Part shown: piece by piece, positions 1 to 8,289 of the stretch
How positions within the stretch are numbered: the stretch's first letter is position 1
How the letters are laid out: every line of letters begins with the position of its first letter
From: Pseudomonas sp. P818
GTDB taxonomy: Bacteria; Pseudomonadota; Gammaproteobacteria; Pseudomonadales; Pseudomonadaceae
Assembly: GCF_000418555.1 (NCBI RefSeq)
Contig: NZ_ATKM01000011.1
Span: forward strand, 533,600-597,599
Reading direction: 5' to 3'
Length of the DNA: 64,000 bases
Translations under genes and position numbers: made by a program
Notes under the pieces: generated by a model
Database searches by the model: none
Seen by the model: the letters and a program-made list of their open reading frames with translations, nothing else
What the model was told of the DNA's origin: nothing

Positions 1-376
1 TGATGATGCCGCCGATGATCAACGCCATGGCGACCGTGATCGGATTGAACAGCCAGTGCTCGATCAGATCGGCGAAGGCCAGGCCGAAGATCACTGCCGG
101 GATGAATGCCAACAACAGATTGAAGGTAAAACGCTGGGCTTTAGGGTCGTTGGGCAGCCCCACTACCACACCGAGCACCTTGGCTCGAAACTCCCAAATC
201 ACCGCCAGGATGGCGCCAAGCTGGATGATGATCTTGAACGCGGTTGCCTCTTCCCCTGTGAACCCCAACAGGTCTCCGACCACGATCAGGTGCCCGGTAC
301 TGGAAATGGGCAAAAACTCGGTCAGGCCTTCCACTATGCCCAGAATCAGGGCCTGAAAGGCCATCCAGATATCCAT
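1..376 (-). CDS. uppP: Undecaprenyl-diphosphatase UppP (BacA), N-terminal part
   Basis: Integral membrane phosphatase that recycles undecaprenyl diphosphate to the monophosphate lipid carrier for peptidoglycan synthesis. About 125 residues are visible before the window edge. They start [20 protein letters not shown] and continue with the family signature [10 protein letters not shown], which holds the glutamate-rich catalytic segment. Hydrophobic helices follow. The second signature (PGxSRS) would lie outside the window. The ATG at 376 is the natural start because the family normally begins only a few residues before this first helix. The call is secure although the gene is cut off. Confidence 0.93.
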   Translation of the reverse strand, partial: MDIWMAFQALILGIVEGLTEFLPISSTGHLIVVGDLLGFTGEEATAFKIIIQLGAILAVIWEFRAKVLGVVVGLPNDPKAQRFTFNLLLAFIPAVIFGLAFADLIEHWLFNPITVAMALIIGGII

Positions 377-424
377 CAAATCCCCCAAAGCGCGGCAACT
401 CACCTGCGCGTAAAACTAGAACGT

Positions 425-513
425 GGAACACAGGTCCCGCAGTGGGACATAAACCCGCTGCGGAGGTTCCTCGCGTAGGTCTGGCTCGGTGCCCGTTCAG
501 GCTCTGCACCGAG
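425..513. other. Structured intergenic segment with two strong hairpins
   Basis: Lies in the 250 bp between uppP and the next ORF. The first hairpin has 10-nt arms CCGCAGTGGG (437-446) and CCCGCTGCGG (454-463) around a 7-nt loop, with one G-T wobble. It is framed by GGAAC (425-429) and GTTCC (466-470). The second has arms CTCGGTGC (485-492) and GCACCGAG (506-513). Neither has a T-run, so they are not simple terminators. They could be a 5' leader structure, a small RNA or a regulator site. Nothing else was recognised between 377 and 626. Confidence 0.4.
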
Positions 514-626
514 CTGCCGAAATGCTATCAGACAACTAGAGTGAATAATGTCGCGATGTGACAGTATTGCCTCGCGCATCCAGGGTCACCCTGACGCCGA
601 CGGTCACGACAATCAGGAACTCGTCC

Positions 627-713
627 ATGAACCGCTCATGCAGTCTTCGTATCGGTCACCGGCCTTGGCTGATTCTGGCGCTGGCCATGCTCACACTGGT
701 GAGGCGCGCATGA
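627..713 (+). CDS. Possible 28-residue hydrophobic leader peptide, translationally coupled
   Basis: Small ORF starting MNRSCSLRIG, with a basic N-terminus followed by a hydrophobic stretch (WLILALAMLTLV) and a basic end. AGGAA stands eight bases before the ATG. Its TGA overlaps the ATG of the next gene as ATGA at 710-713, the usual geometry of translational coupling. It could be a leader peptide or a small membrane protein. No family is recognised. The evidence is only position, ribosome site and overlap. Confidence 0.35.
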   Translation: MNRSCSLRIGHRPWLILALAMLTLVRRA

Positions 714-1324
714 GCAGCATGCAGCATCAGGAGGTCGATTTCAGTCGACCGCAGAACCAGGATCTGATCTGGGACCTCGACAGCATGGCCCGGCGCGAGC
801 TGGCCGAGCGCTTCATCAAGCTGTTCGAGAACCGTCTGTGTGTCTATTCCGAATCGGTGGGCCAGTTGTACACCAACTACAGCCTGCACTTCCCCAGCGA
901 TCTGGGCCGCAAGATGGTGGTGCTGCCCAACCCTTACGCCTTCCACGACACCCTGCACGGCATCGACAGCCAGGCCATTCGCAAGACAGGCCTCTGCGTG
1001 CTGCCCGGCAAGGTGCTGGGAAAACCCGGACTGCTGCTCAGCACCCAGATCAGGGACGGTGGCCCGGCGCCCAAGACCATGGCGTTCAAACCGGCACTGG
1101 CACAGATCATCAGCAACCAGAAGAAAATCGGTGATCTGTTCCTGCCCGTACTGATGAAGGGCGATCTACGCGAGTTCGACCAGCAGATGCCCTACATTCA
1201 CCTGCACCGCCTGCAACTGGCGCGCCTGGAACGCTTGTCGAGCTTCGAGCGCGACGACATCCAGCAAACCATCACGCGCAAGCTGCTGATGCTCTATCGC
1301 CAGGCCGACAGCCTGGTGTGCTGA
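710..1324 (+). CDS. Conserved hypothetical protein of about 204 residues
   Basis: Soluble-looking protein with no recognised domain. The frame is open back to 548, but the first 54 residues of that frame are of low-complexity, shadow-like composition. The ATG at 710 is preceded by GGTGAGG and overlaps the stop of the small ORF, so it is chosen as start. The body is rich in charged and aromatic residues (for example LAERFIKLFENRLCVYSESV) and has no signal peptide or membrane segment. It lies alone between the divergent uppP and the pnuC pair. Function unknown. Confidence 0.7.
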   Translation: MSSMQHQEVDFSRPQNQDLIWDLDSMARRELAERFIKLFENRLCVYSESVGQLYTNYSLHFPSDLGRKMVVLPNPYAFHDTLHGIDSQAIRKTGLCVLPGKVLGKPGLLLSTQIRDGGPAPKTMAFKPALAQIISNQKKIGDLFLPVLMKGDLREFDQQMPYIHLHRLQLARLERLSSFERDDIQQTITRKLLMLYRQADSLVC

Positions 1325-1374
1325 GCCGCCCACATCAGTACAATCGCCCTCCTTTCCCTGTTTGAGAGCGCCGC

Positions 1375-1944
1375 ATGTCCTGGCTCGAACTCATTGCTGC
1401 CGGGCTCGGCATCGTCGCGGTATGGCTGACCGTCAGGCAGAACCCCTGGTGCTGGCCCATCGGTTTGATCATGGTGCTGCTCTACGCCTGGCTGTTCTAT
1501 GACTGGCGGCTGTATTCCAATCTGCTCCTGCAACTGTTGTTCGCCGCACTGCAGCTTTACGGTTGGTGGCAGTGGACCCGAGGGGGCGAGCGTCACGATG
1601 GGCGCAAGGTCAGCCGCCTGGGTGTAGTCGCAGTTCTGACTGGCTTGCTGATCGGCGCGCTCGGTGCTGGGTTGCTCGGTTACCTTATGGCCACTTATAC
1701 CGATGCCAGCTCACCCTGGCTGGACTCGGCGCTGACAGCCTTCAGCCTGGTCGCACAGCTGTGGATGGCGCAAAAGCGCCTGCAATGCTGGGCTCTGTGG
1801 GTGGTGGTGGACCTCTGCTACGTGGCGTTCTTCCTTTATAGCGAGCTGTATCTCACTGCGGCTCTCTATGCTGCCTTCACCGCCCTGGCAGTCAGCGGCT
1901 GGCTGAGCTGGCGCCGCGACCCGGCGTTGCACTACGCATCATGA
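1375..1944 (+). CDS. pnuC: PnuC-family nicotinamide riboside transporter
   Basis: Inner-membrane facilitator of 189 residues that takes up nicotinamide riboside. Uptake is driven by phosphorylation inside the cell. The protein is almost entirely hydrophobic, with about six to seven helices. It shows the family's tryptophan-rich N-terminal region (QNPWCWPIGLIMVLLYAWLF) and LQLYGWWQW. Its last four bases overlap the start of the kinase-like gene (ATGA at 1941-1944), so transporter and kinase are co-translated as expected for a coupled salvage route. The gap to the preceding gene is only 50 bp, leaving no room for a riboswitch. Confidence 0.92.
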   Translation: MSWLELIAAGLGIVAVWLTVRQNPWCWPIGLIMVLLYAWLFYDWRLYSNLLLQLLFAALQLYGWWQWTRGGERHDGRKVSRLGVVAVLTGLLIGALGAGLLGYLMATYTDASSPWLDSALTAFSLVAQLWMAQKRLQCWALWVVVDLCYVAFFLYSELYLTAALYAAFTALAVSGWLSWRRDPALHYAS

Positions 1945-2462
1945 AAGTACTGGTACTGACCGGGCCGGAGTCCAGCGGCAAAAGCTGGCTCGCGGGGGAA
2001 ATACAGACGCGCTTCGGTGGCCTGGTGGTGGGCGAGTACGTTCGCCATTTCATCGACGAACAACGGCGCGATACCTGCTACGCCGATATAGCCACGATCG
2101 CCCGTGGGCAGCTGGCCTGGGAAGATGCCGCAAGGGCAGCCAAACCCTCGCTGCTGATTCTCGACACACACCTGTTGAGCAACATGCTGTGGAGTCGATG
2201 CCTGTTCGGTGATTGTCCAGGCTGGATGGAAAACGAATTGCTTGCACGTCGCTACGACCAGCACCTGCTGCTCGACCCTGCGGGCGTGCCATGGATAGAG
2301 GATGGCCAGCGCTGCCAGCCGCAACTGGCTGAACGCCAGGCTTTTCATCGGGCCTGTCGGGACTGGCTAATGAAGCACGACCAGCCCTTCAGCGAGTTGT
2401 CCGGCAGCTGGAGCGAACGGCGCAACGCAGCGCTGGAGCAGGTCGCAGCGCTGCTCAGCTGA
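1941..2462 (+). CDS. NadR-type nicotinamide riboside kinase (AAA_28 P-loop)
   Basis: Cytosolic kinase of 173 residues expected to convert nicotinamide riboside to NMN, trapping the substrate imported by PnuC. The P-loop GPESSGKS is at residues 8-15, followed by VGEYVRHFIDE, which matches the nucleoside-binding region of the NadR kinase domain. LLILDTHLLS resembles the second phosphate-binding strand. The adenylyltransferase and HTH domains of enteric NadR are absent, so this is the stand-alone kinase form seen beside pnuC. It converges with the DUF3429 gene, overlapping its end by eight bases. Confidence 0.87.
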   Translation: MKVLVLTGPESSGKSWLAGEIQTRFGGLVVGEYVRHFIDEQRRDTCYADIATIARGQLAWEDAARAAKPSLLILDTHLLSNMLWSRCLFGDCPGWMENELLARRYDQHLLLDPAGVPWIEDGQRCQPQLAERQAFHRACRDWLMKHDQPFSELSGSWSERRNAALEQVAALLS

Positions 2463-2922
2463 TCAGTACACTGGCCCAAGCCACTAGCAGGCTCAGGCAC
2501 ACCACCAGCGTCAGCGGTGTACGCAGTGCCGGATACCATTGTGGTGCCAGCCCGACGCGTACTGCGTGCATATCGGCCAGATACAGTCCGATGAAGGAGA
2601 ACAGGAAGATCGGCAGCGACAGGCCCATCGGCAAGCCACCTGCCAGTGCAGCCCAACCCAGCAAAGGCGGGATTACCGAAAGCCCCAGCTGCAGCTTGGC
2701 ATTCTCGTCGGTTTCCTCCGCGCGCATCGCCAAGCCCCAGTGAATGGCGCCCATGAAAGCCAGGATCACTGCCGAGAAATCCAGCAAGGCACCCAGTACG
2801 AAAGGTCGCCAGCCCAAGGGAATCACCCAGATGCCCAGCGCGCCGCCTACGAACGGCACGAGCCCGGCATAACCCAGCAACACGGCCAGTTTCGGCGGCT
2901 TTTCGGCGTCGAACGGGTGCAT
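2455..2922 (-). CDS. DUF3429 family membrane protein
   Basis: Membrane protein of 155 residues with about five hydrophobic segments, starting MHPFDAEKPPKLAVLLGYAG. The frame opens at 2955, but the ATG at 2922 is preceded by a GGAGA-like ribosome site and begins just before the first conserved helix. A conserved FMGAIHWGLAMR segment is typical of DUF3429. Function of the family is unknown. It stands alone between the NAD pair and the regulator on the same strand. Confidence 0.8.
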   Translation of the reverse strand: MHPFDAEKPPKLAVLLGYAGLVPFVGGALGIWVIPLGWRPFVLGALLDFSAVILAFMGAIHWGLAMRAEETDENAKLQLGLSVIPPLLGWAALAGGLPMGLSLPIFLFSFIGLYLADMHAVRVGLAPQWYPALRTPLTLVVCLSLLVAWASVLIS

Positions 2923-2990
2923 GAAAGTCTCCTTGGCGATAGATTCGTCGAGCACCTTAGCAGTGTTTCCCGAGCGTTACAGCATGTGCC

Positions 2991-4199
2991 TCAGCGCAAA
3001 CGATGCTTGTGCAGCAGGCGATAGAAGGTCGGCCGCGAAATCCCCAACGTGCGTGCGGCCTGACTCATGTTGTGGGTGTAGCGACCGAGCACATCATTCA
3101 GTGCCTGGCGCTCGGCACGCAGGATGTAGTCCTCCAGCGTCACCGGGGCCTGAATATCGATCTGAACCGGCTGCAAGCCCAGGTCTGCGGCCAGAATCTG
3201 CCGCCCCTGCGCCAGCACCAGAGCGCGAACCACCCGATTGCGCAACTCACGCACGTTGCCCGGCCAGGCATGCGCGGTCATGGCGTTGATCGCCTCCTCG
3301 CTGAAGCGTCGGTATTGGCGCCCGATCACGGCGCCATGCTGCTTGGCGAAATGCTCGGCCAGCAGCAATTGATCGCCAGGATGCTCGCGCAGAGCCGGCG
3401 TGTGCAGTTGCTGCGCCGTCAGCAGGTGAAACAGCTCTCGGTTGAAACGCCCGTGCTGCAACGCCTGCATCAGCTCCCCTCGATCCAGCGTCACGAGCGA
3501 TGAACGAGGGTGGGCCAGTAGGTAATTCAGCAGACGCTGCTGCGCGACATCCGGCAGCTCGGTGGCATTTTCAAGCACAACGGTGGTGGCGCTCGACGCG
3601 GCCAGGTTAGCGTCATCGAAAGACTCCGCACCATCCATAAGGCGCAGGGCCTTTGCCCGACGCGGTGAGCGCAGATGGAGCAAATGCGTCAGCAGATGCT
3701 TGCCGCTGCCCCGCTCGCCACTGACCAGCAGCGGTCCGTCGCCACGACTCAGGCGATCCACCTGTTTGCGCAGGTCTCGCACCGCGCCACTGTTACCCAG
3801 AAACTGCAGCGACTGCCGCGCAGCCTTTAACCTGCGCAGACGGGTAACGGCTTGTGCCTGCTGCAGGGTTTCCATCAGCCGCGGAACTTCCAGGGGCAGC
3901 GAGAGTATGGCGAAGAACCACTCGCCGGCGAGTTCTTCGCTGTCGAACAGTCTCGGTCGCTGAGGATTCACCAACGCCACGCAAGCAAGCCCTGTGCGCT
4001 GCAGGTGCTTGAGCATCTTGCGCTCAGGTCGCTGATCGAGAAGCAGCACAAGTGCATCCGCCTCATGACCTGCGCAGGTCTCAGCCGTACAGCGCTGCAC
4101 CATCCAGCCCGCAGCCTGCAGAGGCTGAATCAACGCTTCGCATGCCGCGAAAGGTTCGAGCACCAGTAAACGCCGGGATACGACGGAAACAGCCTGCAT
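2991..4199 (-). CDS. Degenerate sigma-54-type AAA+ regulator lacking the GAFTGA loop
   Basis: Regulator of 402 residues. Residues 1-120 form a receiver-like or VpsR-like N-terminus without a clear phospho-acceptor pocket. Residues about 133-345 are an AAA+ core with an altered Walker A (GERGSGKH, 161-168). Walker B reads VVLENA (207-212) instead of a D-E pair. The segment between them is shortened and has no GAFTGA, the loop that touches sigma-54. The C-terminal part is intact: HAWPGNVREL (310-319) and a Fis-type HTH (LGISRPTFYRLLHKHRLR). It probably binds DNA but should not remodel sigma-54. It diverges from the cytochrome operon across about 225 bp, a likely target. Confidence 0.82.
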   Translation of the reverse strand: MQAVSVVSRRLLVLEPFAACEALIQPLQAAGWMVQRCTAETCAGHEADALVLLLDQRPERKMLKHLQRTGLACVALVNPQRPRLFDSEELAGEWFFAILSLPLEVPRLMETLQQAQAVTRLRRLKAARQSLQFLGNSGAVRDLRKQVDRLSRGDGPLLVSGERGSGKHLLTHLLHLRSPRRAKALRLMDGAESFDDANLAASSATTVVLENATELPDVAQQRLLNYLLAHPRSSLVTLDRGELMQALQHGRFNRELFHLLTAQQLHTPALREHPGDQLLLAEHFAKQHGAVIGRQYRRFSEEAINAMTAHAWPGNVRELRNRVVRALVLAQGRQILAADLGLQPVQIDIQAPVTLEDYILRAERQALNDVLGRYTHNMSQAARTLGISRPTFYRLLHKHRLR

Positions 4200-4280
4200 A
4201 CTCCATCCTTGGCGCCATTATTTTGTAATTCCAATAAAAACAATGCTTTGGCGCGCACAACTGTAACGCTAGCAAGAACT

Positions 4281-4310
4281 TTGACGCTTAATGGAACATT
4301 TCTCTATAAG
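4281..4310 (+). promoter_or_regulatory. Sigma-70-type promoter for the cytochrome/catalase-like operon
   Basis: TTGACG at 4281-4286 and TATAAG at 4305-4310 are separated by 18 bp and point at the cytochrome gene, whose start is about 115 bp downstream. The segment is AT-rich against its surroundings. No sigma-54 -24/-12 element was found here, which agrees with the missing GAFTGA in the divergent regulator. Confidence 0.5.
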
Positions 4311-4425
4311 CCTTGTTCCTGTGGGTTATTGCGCAGTTTTTATGATCGCAGCGATGGCACCTTGCCAATAGCCTGCAGTCTTGGCATAACGACCCATCAA
4401 CAAGAACGCCACAAGGATGTTTCCG

Positions 4426-6300
4426 ATGCGTCTGCTGCGCCGTACTCTCAAACTCGTGATCCTGCTGGCACTGATCGGCCTGGCGGTGGTGCTGTATTAC
4501 GTGGCCAACCCCAACCTGCCGACCTACCAGCAGCCCAACGAGCTGCACTATCTGCAGCAATGGAGTGACGAGCAGCGCCAGACCTATTACTACACGCCAC
4601 AAGGCACCACGGTGAAAGGTCTGCGCTACGACTGGTTCACAGCGCTGGAAATGCCATTCGGCACGGAAAGGTTCGCTCGCCTCGATTATCTTGCCCGCTT
4701 CGGTTTTCTCACCGATCCCAAGCAACAGCCAAGCGCGCTCAACCCCGGCAATCTGCCCGTTGGCTTCACTCGCCATCAGGACAGCGAGAGCGGCGAACAC
4801 TTTCTCGACATCAGTTGCGCCGCCTGCCACACCGGTGAGCTGCGCTACAAAGGCCACGCCGTACGCATCGACGGCGGCGCCGCCCTGCACTCGCTGGCAT
4901 CCACCGTACCGACTCTGCGCGGTGGCGGCTTCGGCCAGGCTTTGGGTATGAGCATGGCGTTCACTTACTACAACCCGCTGAAGTTCCGTCGTTTCGCTCA
5001 GCAAGTTCTGGGCGACCAGTATGAGCAGGGGCGTGATCAGCTGCGCGAGGAATTCAAGCAGGTACTCGATCGGCTGCTGGCCACCGCGTACAACGACTGG
5101 CATCGCGGCCTTTACCCGACCGAAGAAGGTTTTGGCCGCACCGATGCGTTCGGGCGTATCGCCAATACGGTTTTTGGTGATGCCCTGGACGAAGCCAACT
5201 ACCGCGTCGCCGATGCCCCGGTTAGCTATCCGCACCTCTGGGACATCTGGAAGTTCGACTGGGTGCAATGGAACGGCTCGGCCATGCAGCCCATGGCGCG
5301 CAACGTCGGCGAGGCCCTGGGCGTCGGCGCCAGCCTGCATCTGCTCGACGAACAGGGTAAAGGCGTCACCGAGGCGGATCGCTACGCCTCCAGCGTGCGC
5401 CTGCACGATCTGTATACCCTCGAGGAAACCCTGAAGCGACTGCAGCCACCCAAGTGGCCAGAGGCTGTATTGGGCAAGGTTGACCTGCCCCTGGCCAGTC
5501 GCGGCAAGGCCCTCTACAGCGAAAACTGCGCCTACTGCCACGCACCTGATCCCAAGCCCCGCGACCAGCGCCTGGCGCCGTCACGCGACCCCGAATGGAG
5601 GATGCGAGTGGTGCCGATCAGCATAGTTGGCACAGACCCGACCACCGCCGACAACATCGCCGATCATCGTTTCGACATCAGCCGCCTGGGCTGGACCAAG
5701 GCCGAGTTGTCGAAGCTTGACGTACGGCTGTACGGGGCCAGTCTCGACGACGTCGACTTCAAGAGCATTTCCAGCGCCAAAGCCCTGGCCTACATCACCG
5801 CCTACGTGGAAAACCGCGCCTATCAGGACGCCGGTATCGGACCACGCCAGCGCCAGGAAATGGACGGCTACGGCCTGCCCATCGGTGTTCAGGAGAAGCG
5901 CGGCTACAAGGCGCGCCCGCTGGACGGCATCTGGGCCACCCCGCCCTTCCTCCATAACGGTTCGGTGCCCAATCTGTTCGAGTTGCTCTCCCCCGTTTAC
6001 GAGCGGCAGACCCGGTTCTGGGTCGGCAACTTCGAATACGACCCGGTACGGGTGGGCTATCGCAGCGAAGAGTTCGAGGGTGGCTTCCTGCTCGACACCC
6101 GCGTCACCGGCAATGGCAACGGCGGCCATGAATTCCGCGACGGTTGCCGCCAGGAAGGCGTGATCGGCCGCGCCCTGTCGCCTGACGAGCGTCTGGCGCT
6201 GATCGAATACCTCAAGGTACTTGGCAATGCCGAACTGGAAACCCAGCTCAGCGACGTGCCGGCGCGCCCCTGGACGCCCGGCCCGAGCTGCGAAGGCTGA
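4426..6300 (+). CDS. RoxA-like di-haem c-type cytochrome (cytochrome c peroxidase/rubber oxygenase superfamily)
   Basis: Membrane-anchored periplasmic haem protein of 624 residues. The N-terminus RLLRRTLKLVILLALIGL is a basic-hydrophobic signal or anchor. Two covalent haem sites are visible, CAACH near residue 131 and CAYCH near residue 368. The spacing and C-terminal part (DGIWATPPFLHNGSVPNL) are typical of the di-haem peroxidase/RoxA family, whose members include oxygenases cleaving polyisoprene. An upstream in-frame ATG at 4417 lies inside the ribosome site AAGGA (4413-4417), so the ATG at 4426 is preferred. It is followed after 30 bp by the catalase-like gene. Substrate unknown: peroxidase or dioxygenase are both possible. 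Confidence 0.83.
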   Translation: MRLLRRTLKLVILLALIGLAVVLYYVANPNLPTYQQPNELHYLQQWSDEQRQTYYYTPQGTTVKGLRYDWFTALEMPFGTERFARLDYLARFGFLTDPKQQPSALNPGNLPVGFTRHQDSESGEHFLDISCAACHTGELRYKGHAVRIDGGAALHSLASTVPTLRGGGFGQALGMSMAFTYYNPLKFRRFAQQVLGDQYEQGRDQLREEFKQVLDRLLATAYNDWHRGLYPTEEGFGRTDAFGRIANTVFGDALDEANYRVADAPVSYPHLWDIWKFDWVQWNGSAMQPMARNVGEALGVGASLHLLDEQGKGVTEADRYASSVRLHDLYTLEETLKRLQPPKWPEAVLGKVDLPLASRGKALYSENCAYCHAPDPKPRDQRLAPSRDPEWRMRVVPISIVGTDPTTADNIADHRFDISRLGWTKAELSKLDVRLYGASLDDVDFKSISSAKALAYITAYVENRAYQDAGIGPRQRQEMDGYGLPIGVQEKRGYKARPLDGIWATPPFLHNGSVPNLFELLSPVYERQTRFWVGNFEYDPVRVGYRSEEFEGGFLLDTRVTGNGNGGHEFRDGCRQEGVIGRALSPDERLALIEYLKVLGNAELETQLSDVPARPWTPGPSCEG

Positions 6301-6330
6301 TTTCAACCGATACCTAGAACAAGGATTGCA

Positions 6331-7527
6331 ATGATGTTGAAACGCTTCTGGCTCTGGCTCGGTCGCCTGCTCGGCAAACTGCTGCTCACCGTCGCACTGC
6401 TCGGCCTGGTTGGCTGGGGGCTGGGCGAGGCCTATTACGCCTGGAAATTCTCCGGCCCGGTCTCGACCCAGGAAGAGATCGCCCCGGATGAAGCCGCGCT
6501 GAGCCGGCTAATCATCGAGGATGCCGTACGCATCGTCGAGCAGCACCGCGACAATACCCGCGTGCTGCGCGATGCCCATGCCAAGGCACACGGCTGCGTC
6601 AGGGCCGAAGTGCAGGTGCTCGACACCCTGAACGAATCGCTGCGCCATGGCGTGTTCAGCGAGCCAGGGCATACCTGGCAAGCCTGGATGCGCCTTTCCA
6701 ACGGCAACGCCTACCCCCAGTTCGACCGCGCCCGCGATGCCCGCGGCATGGCCATCAAGCTGCTCGACGTGCCTGGAGAGAAACTCATGAAGAGCCCGGC
6801 ACATGCCGGCGAGCAGGATTTCGTGATGTTCAATCACCCGGCCTTCTTCGTGCGCGACGTCGCCGAATACCGCAGCAACTTCGCCGCCCAGGCCGACGGC
6901 AAGAAGGCTCTGGCGTTCTTCCCCAGCTGGGACCCGCGCAGCTGGGAGATCCGTCATCTGTTCATCGCCCTGAAGACCCTGGCGCCTGCGCCGGAAAGTC
7001 CGGTGGCCACCACCTACAATTCCATCGCGCCATTCAAGCTCGGCGAGCTGAACATCAAGTACCGGGTCATACCGGCTCCGCAGAACTGCCCGCCCTACGA
7101 GCTGCCGGAGCAGAACACCGACCTGCCCAACTTCCTGCGCAATGCGCTTTACCAGCAGCTGTCACTGGACCGCGTACCTGCTTGCTTCGAACTTCAAGTA
7201 CAAAAACAGAACGCGCAGTACTACATGCCCATCGAAGATCCGACAGTGGAATGGAGCGAAAAGATATCGCCCTTTGAAAGCGTCGCACGTATTACCGTGC
7301 AGCCTCAGGACTTCGATAGTCGCGAACAAAACCTCTTCTGCGACAATTTGTCCTTCAATCCCTGGCATGCGTTACCCGAGCACCGCCCTATCGGCGGCAT
7401 CAACCGTTTGCGCAAGTCGGTATACGAAGCGGTGAGTGCCTATCGGCAGCAGCGTAACGCTCCAGCCCCCGCTGCGCCTGAGCTGCGACCGATCGACGCG
7501 GAAGCGGGTGCGGAACTTTCGCAGTAA
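6331..7527 (+). CDS. Exported catalase-like haem protein (y4iL-like family)
   Basis: Protein of 398 residues with the catalase core. The distal-His region is RDAHAKAHG (His83), followed by MRLSNGN...RDARGMAIK and the distal-Asn segment FVMFNHPAFFVRD (Asn168), which matches catalase NNTPVFF. The C-terminus NLSFNPWHALPEHRP is typical of the small y4iL-like group. No clear proximal-tyrosine RxxxY motif of true catalases was found by eye. Unusually there is an N-terminal hydrophobic anchor (residues about 5-35), so the fold probably sits in the periplasm. It is in an operon with the di-haem cytochrome. Relatives include allene-oxide-synthase-type enzymes, so a lipid or isoprenoid hydroperoxide substrate is possible (inference). 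Confidence 0.82.
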   Translation: MMLKRFWLWLGRLLGKLLLTVALLGLVGWGLGEAYYAWKFSGPVSTQEEIAPDEAALSRLIIEDAVRIVEQHRDNTRVLRDAHAKAHGCVRAEVQVLDTLNESLRHGVFSEPGHTWQAWMRLSNGNAYPQFDRARDARGMAIKLLDVPGEKLMKSPAHAGEQDFVMFNHPAFFVRDVAEYRSNFAAQADGKKALAFFPSWDPRSWEIRHLFIALKTLAPAPESPVATTYNSIAPFKLGELNIKYRVIPAPQNCPPYELPEQNTDLPNFLRNALYQQLSLDRVPACFELQVQKQNAQYYMPIEDPTVEWSEKISPFESVARITVQPQDFDSREQNLFCDNLSFNPWHALPEHRPIGGINRLRKSVYEAVSAYRQQRNAPAPAAPELRPIDAEAGAELSQ

Positions 7528-7550
7528 AAAGTTGTAATCGGCGAGACGCC

Positions 7551-7596
7551 AAAAGTTTTTATTGAGGCACTTCACACAGCAATAAAACTTTTTTCA
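7551..7596 (+). terminator. AT-rich hairpin terminator after the catalase-like gene
   Basis: Arms AAAAGTTTTTATTG (7551-7564) and CAATAAAACTTTTTT (7580-7594) pair with one bulged base around a 15-nt loop, and the second arm ends in a T-run. It lies 24 bp after the stop codon. Confidence 0.5.
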
Positions 7597-7698
7597 GCGA
7601 TGTGTGACTTATGGGTTCGCTGAGTTCATCAACAGCAATGTAAGGCCAACATGCTGGCCGCAATTAATTGTTGGGATCAACTCGGAGAAACCGAACCC

Positions 7699-7965
7699 AT
7701 GAACACACCGCTGCGTTTCAACGAAGCCCTGCTGATTGCCGATCGCGCCTTCCGCCCGTTCCAGTGCGTGGCTTGGGCTCCGCAGGACGGCACCGGCATC
7801 GTCAACATCAGTGTCATTGACCGCACCAGCACTCGCCTGCTCGGTCGCCAACTGTCCAGCGCCACCTATACCGACCCGCAACAGCTGGAAGATGCGCTGC
7901 AGAACTCCCGTGACGAACTGCGCAGCCAGGGTTTCGACCTGGCACCATGGAGCATGCCGGAGTAA
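7699..7965 (+). CDS. Conserved Pseudomonas hypothetical protein, 88 residues
   Basis: Small soluble protein starting MNTPLRFNEALLIADRAFRP and ending DLAPWSMPE. I recognise it as a short protein common in pseudomonads but know no function. The frame opens at 7651; the ATG at 7699 is chosen because GGAGAAA precedes it and because the conserved sequence begins there. No signal peptide, membrane helix or cysteine cluster. It is followed by a small cysteine-rich gene on the same strand. Confidence 0.75.
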   Translation: MNTPLRFNEALLIADRAFRPFQCVAWAPQDGTGIVNISVIDRTSTRLLGRQLSSATYTDPQQLEDALQNSRDELRSQGFDLAPWSMPE

Positions 7966-8057
7966 GGCCTTTGCGGGGCGCCTTGTGCGCCCCGTTGCGC
8001 TTGGCCCTGGGGAGACTGCAGACTGCTGCAATCGCCCACCATTGCGAGCCTAGCGCC

Positions 8058-8285
8058 ATGCTTGAACTGCGCCCCAACTGCGAGAACTGTGACTGCGATC
8101 TGCCTGCAGCCAGCTCCGACGCGCTGATCTGCTCCTTCGAATGCACCTTCTGCCGCTCCTGCGCAGAGTCGATTCTGGCATTACGCTGCCCGAACTGCGG
8201 CGGCGAACTGGTGAAGCGGCCAATCCGCCCGGCGGAAAAGCTCGAACGTTTTCCCGCTTCCAGCAAACGCGTACTCAAAGCCTGA
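8058..8285 (+). CDS. DUF1272 cysteine-rich zinc-binding protein
   Basis: Protein of 75 residues starting MLELRPNCENCDCDLP. Four CxxC-type pairs (CENC/CDC, CSFECTFC, CRSC and CPNC) mark a double zinc-ribbon or RING-like fold, as in DUF1272. The start at 8058 is where family members begin; the longer upstream frame is shadow. It ends directly before a strong bidirectional terminator. Function of the family is unknown. Confidence 0.85.
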   Translation: MLELRPNCENCDCDLPAASSDALICSFECTFCRSCAESILALRCPNCGGELVKRPIRPAEKLERFPASSKRVLKA

Positions 8286-8289
8286 AATG

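Noticed and set aside
1325..1374. NAD-type riboswitch before pnuC
   Set aside because: Only 50 bases lie between the genes and no hairpin was seen.
4200..4425. Sigma-54 promoter for the cytochrome operon
   Set aside because: TGGCACC and TTGGCA sequences occur, but none has a GC at the right spacing after the GG. A sigma-70 element fits better.
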